Shown: piece by piece, positions 13,070 to 23,500 of the stretch
How the letters are laid out: the number at the start of each line of letters is the position of its first letter
Numbering within the stretch: position 1 is the stretch's first letter
Source of the DNA: Neoscytalidium dimidiatum
Lineage: Eukaryota; Ascomycota; Dothideomycetes; Botryosphaeriales; Botryosphaeriaceae
DNA: 64,000 bases
Reading direction: 5' to 3'
Assembly (NCBI GenBank): GCA_037367355.1
Contig: CM074701.1
Span: 2,170,001 to 2,234,000 of the forward strand
The notes under the pieces: model-generated
What the model was told of the DNA's origin: nothing
The model's database searches: none
What the model saw: the letters and a program-made list of their open reading frames with translations, nothing else
Position numbers and translations under genes: made by a program

Positions 13070-14178
13070 TTAGCCGCTTGTAAACCATCTATGCTCCAAT
13101 GCTTCATTTGCAGAAAGTCTCTTTCTCGGGTCAAGATTTGTCAGGCCTCCGATAAGATCTTTGAAGTCTGCGTCAACGTCCTTCCATAAAGAAAATGGCT
13201 TACGCGGGTTGATCTCATTGAAGTCGTGCTGAATGACTTTTATAACTTCGCACCAAGGACTATTGCCAAGGTACTCCAAAAGTCCATTGACTCCAGCTTC
13301 GTCTCCAAAATACGAAATCTGTCGCTCGAGGACGATAGATAGGGGCTCCTCACCCTCCTCTAACTCCTCATTACCGACCGCAAAAATGACTCTTTTGAGA
13401 ACGGCGTAAACACACTAGGTAAATGTTAGCAAATTATCTAATGCATAACTAAATAAGGTAGAAATAATAACTTACTACGATCCCAAAAGAGAATACGTCA
13501 GAAGGTTTGTTTATGCGGCCTTGCGCGTGAGCTTCTGGGCTACGCCACATTATGTTTCCTGCCTGCGTACCGAGGATATCGCATCCGTCAGGCACGTACG
13601 ATGAATTTTCGATATCGGCAAGCTGGACCTGATTGATGACTATCTTGTGGCCTTCTCCCTTCCTATCCACTAAAATATTATCTGCCTTGAGGTCTATTTT
13701 ACGTCAGATATATTTTGCAGGGACATATATAAAGAAGAGTCTGCTTACCAGTGTGAACAATATCCTGATTATGTAATGCCGCAAGTCCGCGCAATGTACA
13801 TTGGAGGATCCTTTTGATGTCCGTAGTTGGTATATCTAGCCTAACTAGACTGAGCAGATCATCGCTCATGTACGGGAAAATAAAGAATGACTGCTCCGAG
13901 ACTGTGTCCTGGGATGTGCGGATATTAGGACAGGGGCGTAGTTTGTCATACATGTCCCGATAGTACTTGAAATCGGACTGGGAGACCTGTTTCAAGATAT
14001 ATTTCTGGTCCCCTGAACTGATTTTAGAAAAGATTAGTGGATTAGAAGTGTGCTCTCGGAAGTTTTCAACATACGTGGCAAGATAGACATGACGCCGAAC
14101 AGCTTCTCTTTCCCGAAGGTGCTGAATCACATAACGCTGACCTGATTCCCCAAACAACTCTGTGTTGACTGATGCCAT
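13070..14178 (-). CDS. Protein kinase-like protein with modified DFG motif
   Basis: Small kinase-fold protein, 330 aa from ATG 14178. Exons are 14178-13749, 13693-13476 and 13414-13070, with in-phase GT...AG junctions. Motifs in order: VAIK-type lysine in KYILKQV, catalytic loop HTDLKADN (HRD Asp kept, restored by the first splice), LADIEN in place of DFG (Asp kept, Phe and Gly lost), WRSPEAH as the APE motif, and KPSDVFSFGIV for helix F. The C-lobe ends in RLSANEALEHRWF, a normal kinase end. The frame stays open to about 14370 and encodes a basic, Ser/Arg-rich stretch that could be a mitochondrial presequence if translation begins at an earlier ATG. This expanded fungal family has no assigned substrate; activity is uncertain. 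Confidence 0.75.
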
Positions 14179-14709
14179 TGTGATTACCGAGCGTTGCGTT
14201 TGTCTCTTCAGAACTGTAGCATACTGCTGGTTTGGTGGTGAACGCTTCACGCTGCTCAAGATGGCGGGTAGAAAGTTTTTGCGATGCATTGAGACAAATA
14301 TAGGTGGATAGCTCAAAGCAGGATAGCAGGATTCATGACATCGAGGCCTAGAGCGAAGGAAGTTCTTATGCAAGTGAAGTCACGTCCATTCAACCAGATG
14401 TGGGCCTCGGCTAACGATACGCTAGATCGCCTGATCATCGCCGATAGGCATAAGCATCTCCCGCTTCCTCGAACCGCGGCGTGCTCTATACTAGGTGAGT
14501 GCGCGCAAGTGTCTGAGCGTTCACCACTGCTATCTAAAAGACACCGAGTCACTCTGGATAGCAGCCGTAGTTAGGCAGGTAAGGCGCAAGGCAGAGTTGT
14601 CTACCGTTCAATTTTACACCATCGTGAGTATGTACAGCTTTACCTTTTTCCCAACCCGATCAGAATGCTGCCATGGCTGTTAGCTTTTAGTGATAGACCA
14701 TCGCAAGAA
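14179..14709. other. Intergenic between kinase-like gene and methylisocitrate lyase gene
   Basis: About 530 bases containing the presumed promoter of the kinase-like gene and the 3' end of the lyase gene. If the longer kinase start is used, the first 190 bases are coding. No other feature is seen. Confidence 0.4.
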
Positions 14710-16621
14710 TCATAACTCACAAGTCTCAGTATTTCCCTCTCCCATACTCTTGCTTCCACTAGATCCACTCTGAATGTGACCCAAGATGCCGTCAATGTAT
14801 GATGCACCGCTCCACTTCTGATGCGTTAAGACATCGCAGCCAGTCTCCTTTTCCCGCTTCTGGACGAGGTTGACGTAGGCCAGCATACCATCATCCTTAA
14901 AAGCCTTGGATAGCTCGTTCGTGATGGTGGCATTAGAGTGCAGACCGGCCAGTGATATGAGCTGCAAGACGAAGCCGTGTCTTGCCAAGTCCCAAATGAA
15001 GCTCTTTAGAGTTTCCTCTGTGAAACCGTGCGCCATCCAGTTGAAGCTTGGGCTCAGGTTATATACCAGCTTCTTCCCAGGAACTGCCTTGTGAATGTCC
15101 TTCGCGAAGCCCGCTGCCAGCTCAACGCTCGGTTCCTTGGTCTCGAGCCACAGCAAGTCTGCATATGGCGCAAACTCGATAGCGCGCTTGGTGGCTGCGG
15201 CCAAGCCTGCCTTGAAATGGTAGTAGCCCTCTCGCGTCCGAGGAACGTTCTCAGACCAGGTGATGGGCCTTCTGGCATAACCCGAAGCGAGAGCTCTCCG
15301 CTTGCTTAGGGACAGGTTCGGGTTGGCCGCAGTCTCTGACAGGTAGCTATCAATGGCGTGCTTCGAGGCATTCTCGGACTTGAGGTGTTGGATAACGGCC
15401 TCGTCGAAGGTAACAAGCTTGTGCTTCTTCACCCATTGTGCTTCAAAGGCATCAATTTCAGCTCCACTTGCCCCTTTCATCTCCATTTCTTGGAGTGTCT
15501 CTGCAAGTGGCTCCACCTCTTCGGTCACCCCGAGAATAAATTCATGGTCGCGGACGTCGATGGCACTGCTGAGCAGTTTCCCGCTCTCTGAATCCGTTCG
15601 TGCAATTACGAGGTTTTCGCTTCCCATCAGATCCCACTGAAAACGTGCAGCATTTAAGCGGTTGATGTGCTCTCCAGTTGGCACAAGAACCTTGCCGGCT
15701 AGGTGGCCGCATTTCTTGCCTCCGTGGAGCTGATCTTCGAAGTGCACAGCAGCAGCACCATTCTCAGCGAAGAGCTTCGCGAGCTTAATCACGGCCGACA
15801 AGCCGCCGTGTCCAGTATCTCCATCTGCAATGATTGGGCGCATGTAGTCTAGATATGGCGTTCGAGCTCGTTCCTCCTTCGACAATTTTCTGCGATTATC
15901 CCAGTTCTTCCTGTCATGGAGTTGCTGGGCCTTGAAAAGCCTCTGCACTTGGTTGGGAACAGTGTTGTACGGGTAGTCTCCAAAGTCGGCAGACACCTCG
16001 TTCGTCGTGGTCAAGACCGAAGAGCAGGCCCAGCCGGAAACGTAAAGTACCTCTTGGTTCGGGGCTTGCTGGGTCATTTGTACGGGGTCAATGGCACCCA
16101 CTACGGAGAGTAAATGGTTGTATTAGCATTGCTATATACACTAAGAAGTATTCGCAGGTGGCAGTGTACCAGGCCGCGAGTCTCTCAAAGGGAGCGGGAA
16201 TCAACGCACTAGTATGAACAGGCTTTCCCTCGGCAGCGCGCTCTTCAAGCAGATTGAACAATTTCCGTGCCATCAAGGAGCTCGGGTATGTCTGCTGTAG
16301 TGCACCACGCTTGGACACGACATCCTCTGCCGAATAAGGCCGCTTAATGCCCTTGTATCGCGGCGAAGCCCACCATTCCTTGACCTGCTGCACTTGCGCG
16401 TCGAAAAGCGCATCCTCGGCTTCCCCCGCTTTGTTTGACTCCGCTTGTAACTGGAATGAGTCTGCCGGCAGTGCGACCGACACCGGTGGAGAAACCGATC
16501 CCAGCGGAGATGGTGCCATGCGGATGGCGGACGAGGAAAGCGGGCGGAGAAGACGAGCAGCGTGAAGGCGCGAGACGTGGCGGGTGTTGCGCGAAAGAGC
16601 GCGCGATGCGGTACGGAACAT
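14710..16621 (-). CDS. mclA: Mitochondrial 2-methylisocitrate lyase (isocitrate lyase family)
   Basis: Cleaves 2-methylisocitrate to pyruvate and succinate, the last step of the methylcitrate cycle that removes toxic propionyl-CoA. Two exons, 16621-16210 and 16100-14710, encode 600 aa; the junction recreates HTMGAIDPVQM. The family signature KKCGHL with its catalytic Cys lies near residue 265. Substrate-loop motifs such as HFEDQLHGG and NLSPSFNWM are intact. The N-terminus (MFRTASRALSRNTRH...) is a strongly basic, Ser/Arg-rich mitochondrial presequence of about 35 residues, which ordinary glyoxysomal isocitrate lyase lacks. The C-terminus is not a peroxisomal SKL-type signal. Together with the divergent methylcitrate synthase this favours methylisocitrate lyase over isocitrate lyase. 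Confidence 0.88.
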
Positions 16622-17217
16622 GGCGCAGACGGGTGACGCTTCGACTCACTCAGAAGTGCAGAGGCAGGAATTGCAATGGCAGCGCCGGAGAAAAGGTGAG
16701 GTTGGAGTTGAGCTTTGAACGAGTCGCGGACCAGCGCAGATCCCTCGGAAGTCGGTTGTAGGTGCGGCACGGCCCTTTGATTCCTAATGTGAGGTGAGGT
16801 CAGCAAGCACCACGCCCTATGACTGCTCTCAAAGACTGTGTGGCCGAGGATGCCGGAGGCGCAATTGATGAGGCAGAGCGTGGAATGGCTGGCGATGTCG
16901 GAGGATAAGAGGCGGCCAAGCAAAGGCATTCCCGTTCCTCTTGACCGCAGAGGCGTGGGGCTTTGGCTAGACGTCAGAGCTCCCTGGGCCGAGGTCTGGG
17001 GGCCCCGCACGCCGCCCGCCAGCGGTTGAGCCGACGCAACCCTTCCTTCCTGCCTGCACGCCCACACACGAGTCCCCTTCCCCAAAACTGTGTGTCGAGC
17101 TGTATCAAGGTCGCTTCTTCCTCCCTCTCGCTGTATTTCAGCATATCGTCCTTCCGGACTTCTTTCAGCAACTCCAGAACGCAATTGGACTTTGCTCTGT
17201 CCACGCGCTTCATCCCG
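16622..17217. promoter_or_regulatory. Shared divergent promoter of mclA and mcsA
   Basis: These 596 bases separate the two start codons. I see two CreA-type SYGGRG sites 41 bp apart (GTGGGG at 16955 and CTGGGG at 16996), a CRE-like GACGTCA at 16970-16976, and an inverted CCAAT box (ATTGG) near 17185. The motifs are visible; their use is inferred from the known carbon-catabolite control of propionate metabolism in fungi. Confidence 0.35.
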
Positions 17218-18883
17218 ATGGCATTGAACGCTCGCACCGCGTCTAGAGCTCTCAGGGGCCTCAAGGTATGCATGAAGTGCTTTCCGGGTCATGAATCCTT
17301 CGTTAACTCCTTCATAGCCCTCTGTCGCTAAGCCCGCAGTATCTGGTAAGCCGTTTCGCTACCGCGCCGCACCTACCCGGCTGCTCATCTCGTGTCGCAG
17401 TCCAATCCTCCCGCAGCTATGCCTCGTCGTCCGAACCCGACCTCAAGGAGACACTTGCAAAAGTTATTCCAGCGAAGAGAGAGCTTCTAAAGAAAGTCAA
17501 GGCTCATGCGGACAAGAAGATTGGCGATGTCAAAGTTGAGAATACGTTAGGTGGTATGAGGTGGGTGTTCCTATCATCCACGTTGCCGGACGGCATCTAA
17601 TCTCAGCTATGTAGAGGTCTGAAAGCCATGGTTTGGGAAGGTTCGGTCCTTGACGCCAACGAGGGCATCCGCTTCCATGGCCGCACAATCAAGGATTGCC
17701 AGGCGCAACTCCCGAAGGGCACCAGCGGCACCGAAATGCTTCCTGAAGCCATGTTTTGGCTGTTGCTCACTGGCGAAGTTCCGACTACTTCCCAGGTGCG
17801 GAAGCTATCTCGGGAACTGGCTGAGAAAGCGTCGATCCCGGCCTTCGTCTCCAAGATGCTTGACGATTTCCCCAAAGATCTTCATCCCATGACTCAATTT
17901 GCCTGCGCAGTATCTGCACTCAACTACGAGTCCAAATTTGCGAAGCTGTACGAGCAGGGCTTGAACAAGGCGGATTACTGGGAGCCAACTTACGACGACG
18001 TCATCTCTTTGCTCGCGAAGCTGCCCACCATCGCGGCTAAGATCTACCAGAACGCTTACCGCGGGGGTGGCCCACTGCCCGCTGAGGTCGATCTGAACCA
18101 GGACTGGTCTTACAACTTCGCCGCCCTGTTAGGCAAAGGCGGCAAGGAGAATGAGGGTTTCCAGGACTTGCTGAGGCTATACCTCGCTCTGCATGGCGAT
18201 CATGAGGGTGGTAACGTCTCAGCTCACACTACCCACCTTGTCGGTAGTGCGCTTAGCGACCCTTTCTTGAGCTACAGTGCTGGCCTGCAAGGACTTGCTG
18301 GCCCTCTTCACGGTCTGGCTGCGCAGGAGGTGCTCCGCTGGATCCTCCAGATGAAGGAGGCCATTCCGAATGACTTCACGGAGACCCACATCAAGGACTA
18401 CCTTTGGACCACACTGAAATCTGGTCGTGTTATCCCAGGCTACGGTCACGCTGTCCTGAGGAAACCAGATCCCCGTTTCCAAGCCCTCATGGACTTTGCA
18501 GCTGCGAGACCGGAGATCGCAAACGATCCTGTCTTCCGCCTCGTTAAGGCAAACTCCGAGATTGCTCCTCAAGTTCTTACTGAACATGGAAAGGTGCGAA
18601 AAACCTCATGCTTTATTTTTTTTTTTCGGCCGTCAACCCTTCTCTCTGTTGCTGACGCTTTTCGCAGACCAAGAATCCCTTCCCTAACGTCGACTCGTCT
18701 TCCGGCGTCCTCTTCCACTACTACGGTTTCAAAGAGACGCTTTACTACACTGCCACTTTCGGTGTCAGCCGTGGACTTGGTCCTCTAGCCCAGTTGATTT
18801 GGGATCGTGCGCTGGGTCTGCCGATTGAGCGGCCCAAGAGCATCAATCTGGAGGGTATCCTGAAGCAGGTTGGAGGCGCTTGA
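17218..18883 (+). CDS. mcsA: Mitochondrial 2-methylcitrate synthase
   Basis: Condenses propionyl-CoA with oxaloacetate to 2-methylcitrate (it usually also accepts acetyl-CoA). Five exons (17218-17265, 17318-17345, 17401-17560, 17615-18593, 18668-18883) encode 476 aa. The short N-terminal exons carry a mitochondrial presequence ([15 protein letters not shown]...[10 protein letters not shown]). Citrate synthase catalytic residues are intact: His in [10 protein letters not shown] (about 309), His in [14 protein letters not shown] (about 354) and Asp in KNPFPNVD (about 412). The sequence matches the Aspergillus McsA subfamily ([35 protein letters not shown]) better than the housekeeping CitA type. 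The position head-to-head with the methylisocitrate lyase gene supports this assignment. Confidence 0.9.
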
Positions 18884-19345
18884 TTTGTCATTGTTAAAAA
18901 CTGTGATATCATTTCCTTCATGCTATGAGATATCTGGATGATGAAGTTGTGAATAGATCTATTTGAAATTCCACTCTATCGGTTCTGTGCCCTTACCAAG
19001 TTTCACCGATATCTTTCATAGCCTGCAATTTTGGGAACCAGGCCATCGCATTTGAGTCTTTCGCCACTCGCTGCTTCAGACAGGCGCAGTTAGCCGCTCA
19101 CATTTACTCCCTCTTCATGTAGGCTAATTCCCTCTGTTCGAATACCTACTCCCTCTGCTCCAGTAGAGCATCCCGAATCCTCGAATTAAGAAGGTTAATC
19201 GTGGAAATCACAAGAAAAACGGTGCTGATTAGCATGGCAATAAGATTGTTATGCCAGTCTAAGTATATCAAGGAGCTCAATATATCAGCTGCCGGGACCG
19301 CCACAGTTTTCAAAGACGCTCACACATTCTTTCTCTTTCTCTTTG
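18884..19345. other. Convergent 3' intergenic gap
   Basis: About 460 AT-richer bases between the 3' ends of mcsA and the NmrA-like pseudogene. No open frame of interest; it presumably contains both polyadenylation regions. Confidence 0.5.
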
Positions 19346-20527
19346 TCATATCACTTTGCCTTTGCCAGCATATCCCGGATCACATCCCCCGACCAATTCG
19401 TTGGCCAGCTCCAGTCCTGCCTCCTCGAACAACGTGGCTAGCGGTACCTCCGAATTCCCGGCCAAGCTGATAAGTATGAGATCGTACATGGCACTAGCCT
19501 CACCCCTCGCCATGCCTTCCTTCGCCTTGGGAATCTCCACCTCACTGGAGACGTGCTTTAGCGTCCACGTCGCGCCCGTTTGCCTCTCTAGCTCCCCCAC
19601 CATGTCGCGCGACGAGCACGTAAAGTCCTGGAAGAAGAGGTATCGGTTAGTAGTAGCGGCGGAAGCGGGCAGCCGGAGTAGGCGAGCAGTCGCGAGGGCG
19701 ACGTTGGGGAGCGTGGTGGCGGTAAACTTGTGTGCGCCCGAGTCGATGATCTTGGCCGTGCGGTGCTCGAGGTCGATCTTGTAGAAGTTCTTATCGAAGG
19801 CCCTACTCAGTAAAAGGTAAATAAGTTTCGATACTTTCCAACATCCTTTTCGTAGCACCGGCGCAAAAGGAGAAGGGAGGAGTTGCGAAGTGGTGACGGG
19901 AAGGACTCACCAGTCCATCCAACTCCCCGTTCCGATCGCCGTCCATGTCAGGGTGACACCGTCTTCCGCTGTCCGCTGCTTGAGGTAGTCGGTCAGCTCG
20001 CCTTTGGCTTTGAACACGGGGACGACGGCTTGCGTGGCCGGGTTCGTGTGGTCGGAGCCGTAGTCGCTGCTGACGTATCGACGGACCCCGCTGGCGATGG
20101 CTGCGTCGACGAGGCGGAATTACAGCGTATCGTGCGTGATCGCTTGGGTGGAAAGGGCGTTGATGACGACATCTTGACCTGTTTGCTCGCTCTGTGCGTT
20201 AGTCATGCGCTCTTTCATGTGCCACGAAGTAGACGTGTTCTAGAAGGTAGAGATGCACCGGCGAAAGCAGCGGTAGGCTCTTTGACGGTGAAGATGTCGG
20301 AGACGGTAAGAACGTTATGTGCGGCGGAAAGGGGGCTCGTGAGGAGGCGCTTGAGGATGGATTGTTGTGGATGGTGTCGACAAGGGCGGAACCGAGAGCG
20401 CCGCTGGCCTAATGGCAAGGTGGACATGTTAGTGGTCGAAAGTGTATGGCTTTTCGAGCGATTACAAGAAAAAGAGGACTAGACTGACTCCCGTAATGAG
20501 GACTTTTTGAGAGATGTACTCAGTCAT
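19346..20527 (-). pseudogene. NmrA-like / isoflavone-reductase-type NAD(P)-binding protein, broken
   Basis: The reading starts at ATG 20527 (MTEYISQKVLITG), splices in phase to ASGALGSALVDTI (Rossmann motif), then loses frame near 20355. The missing continuation, ILKRLLTSPLSAAHNVLTVSD, lies in another frame. A 14-nt insertion flanked by CCATCC repeats would explain the shift. After a good splice (AFAG/QDVVINALSTQ) an in-frame TAA interrupts at about 20120, just before FRLVDAAIASGVRRYVSSDY. The rest is intact to the stop at 19346, including an in-phase intron joining SWMDW/AFDKNFYK. With two independent lesions the gene is probably dead. The intact family reduces or senses NAD(P)-linked substrates. 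Confidence 0.75.
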
Positions 20528-23500
20528 TTTGGTGAAAGATGAGAAGACTTTGTATGAGCGGATTGAGTATTCAATTTCATGGTCTGATCTTCTGGAGGAG
20601 AACTTAAGGCGCTTTAAATATTGCACTGAATCCATCTGAATTCCACATTCTCATTGCTGATGCTGCCATGCAACCCTAAGGTTAAGTGGGCCACGCGAAT
20701 CCTGAACGCAGGTAAGGCCTGATCTCCTACCAAAGGCAGTGATTTCCAAGCCCAGCGTGCTTCACTTGCCTCGAATGGTGGATTACTGATATCGTGTCTT
20801 TATAAATATGTCTGTTGGTATTTGTTGAATGGATGAAGTATGATCATGTAAGCTCTTACAATTGCACTTGATGCAAGAGTTATCACTTCGATAGCAATGA
20901 CGATCACTTACGGAGAGGTCTTCACATGTACTTTCTAAGATCGGTTATGGTTATGCAGGATTGATCTCCCTCTGCAGTTGGCAGAGGCTTTTCATGGCCA
21001 GATATGCATTACCGAAGATCCCGCAGCTGCAGACCCCAGCATGGAGCGCTATGCCCTCATCAGGATAAATTACTCCGGACGAAGTGTTGCCCCAGCTCCC
21101 TATTATCTATTAAACATAATTAATTATTGACATATCCCTGTGACTTATTTGTGCAGTGTAGTTTCGTACTCCGCATTCGTGCTTCAGTGAGTAGGCTGTT
21201 GCATCCCGGGAAGGGGAACCCTTGATATATTATCACAGTCGCGCATGACAAAGTAAAAGTCAGTATGTACATCAATGAAACCCAACAAAGCTGACTCGTA
21301 TTCTTTCTGTCAAGTGGAGATAACAAGGAGCGGAACTTTTGTTATCTTTGACAAAAAAATTATTCATTGAGTATCCCGTTCGGCCGTGATTGTCTAACGT
21401 ATGGTCACCATCAATTGCTCGATGCACTAAACGCTCCAGAATTCTGAAAACAGAGATGGGAGCCATCATCTTACTAAAATGATAGTGAAATGGCTTCTCA
21501 GCTACTAGTGTTTTTTTTTTTTTTTTTGAATTATCTTGCTGCTTCCTCTTCTTCCGCGCCAAGGTCCAGAAGTCATAATCTTATTCTGACCCTTCAGTTC
21601 GTCAAATAAGCGGCTAAAACAAATACACTGCTCTCAGTATTTCCGGTTTAATTAAACAAACACTCTTGAGCTGGTAAGAAATGTACTAGAAAATTTTGAC
21701 CAGGGAGACAAATCGACTGATGTAAGTCATGCAGTAAGCTCATTAGGAGCGAAGTCATGCAGCACGCGTATTACAAACAGAGAACAGACGAACCGACAAA
21801 CAAGCTAATTTGGTACAATTCCCAGAACGTAGCCCATGACAAGACGATTGTAATCATCACTTCCATGAACTCCTGCTCGCCAGCAGGATTCATGAACAGC
21901 ACCTAGCAAGTCCGCACCAGAGTGCGATTATCTCCCGTACCTCGACTTGCGGGTGCTCATTGCGAAAGAAAGTGAGGCACATTGACCGATCATCTACCAT
22001 CATCCGCTTAGAAAATTGTATCTTTTTTTTTTTTTTTTGCTTTATCAAGAAAGATGGAATGCACGTCTAGTTGTGAGTTTACTTAAATGTCACTAGTCAA
22101 TATCTCTGTACATAAATAACACTGTCATCTATCATACATATTGGCTAAGGGGTCATGTACAGCTTTCTTGGTATCAGTAGCACTCTTGACTATCATTTCG
22201 GGACCTATAAAGAATCAAATTATGCCGGGATCCTTCTACTCTCTCCGACGTAGCTATATTTACCTACGTCCGCTTCACCAAGGTTGTTTCGACATAGTGT
22301 GCTAAGCGAAGACATACCTGTACGAGTGCGGTGCCGCATTGCACAAAATACGCCCCTGTTCGACGCGATGCTACATGGGAACGCTCCAAAGCGCGCCCGA
22401 CCACGCAAACCCCAACATCAAGATCCTCCACGCCTCATCCACTGAGGACATCCCCAGCAGACCCCAACGACAGCACCCTCCCCGCCGCTCCTAGCCGCCG
22501 ACGCCACACCAGCACCTGAGGTGGCCTCCCACAACCCAACCTTCCACCAACCGCCCCACTCGCGAAACCAACTTCCACTTCATCAACCACCTCTCCCCCA
22601 ACGCGACCGCCGCCTCTACCAACACCAGCTCAGCAGCAGCCGACTCGCTCACGCCCCGGGCCCCTTCGCCCACCAACCCGGACCCCACCACCACCGCCCG
22701 CCGCCCGGCCTCACGCCGTCCTTGACGATCACCTTGTCCTACGCCCACGCCTTCATCGCCTTCGTCGACGACCAGCCGCCACCGCCGCTAATGATGCCCT
22801 GAGCGCGCGTCAAAAAGCCTCTCGTGTCTAAACGGCGGTCGGGCCAAGGAGCTGCGTGGGTAGCGGCGGCGGCGGCGGCAGCAGCAGCAGCGATATCGTG
22901 CTCCTAGCCCGATTTTTGTATGGCGGTGGGAAGGCGTCGAACGTCGAGGTGGTGAACGTGTCCGGGGACTCTCTCGGCCTGCAGGGCAAGGGCGATACGG
23001 GAGGCGGTCGCGTGGGACGTGTGCGGCGTCGTTGTAGGATGAGATGGGGTCAAGAGCTGAAAGCTCCTCCTTCCTTCAGGAGCGGTGGGAAAGGGGGGTG
23101 AGGCTGGGATTCGCGATGGTTATTTGTTTTGGTGCGCTGGGGCTGCTGTGGGCGAGAGGTTCGGTTTGGCTTTTTGATTTTATTTTTTTTAACCCCCAGT
23201 GAAAGTCTGGGCGTGGTAGGCCACTGGGTTGGCGTTAGTCAGGAGGATCAAGAGACTTGAGAGCAGATAGGATGGCTGAGGCACGATTTAGACCACCGTG
23301 AATTGCAAGTTCATCCTTCAGCTCACGGTAGATTGCCTCTGAAGGCGTCTGCACCTAAAAATCCCTTGACTCATTCCAACACACTTGTAGGCTGAGCAGT
23401 CGTGTGAGTACAGATTTTCCGTAAAGTTCTGAACACTTCCGTCCACAAAAACGTTTTCACTTTGTTTGAACTTCTGCTTGTCTTGTCGAAGCATCGTTCT

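Noticed and set aside
14710..16621. Ordinary glyoxylate-cycle isocitrate lyase
   Set aside because: A mitochondrial presequence and the divergent methylcitrate synthase favour 2-methylisocitrate lyase, though the KKCGHL signature alone cannot separate them.
16273..17292. 339-codon minus frame across the mclA start and promoter
   Set aside because: Overlaps the real mclA exon in another frame and begins inside mcsA; no conserved segment.
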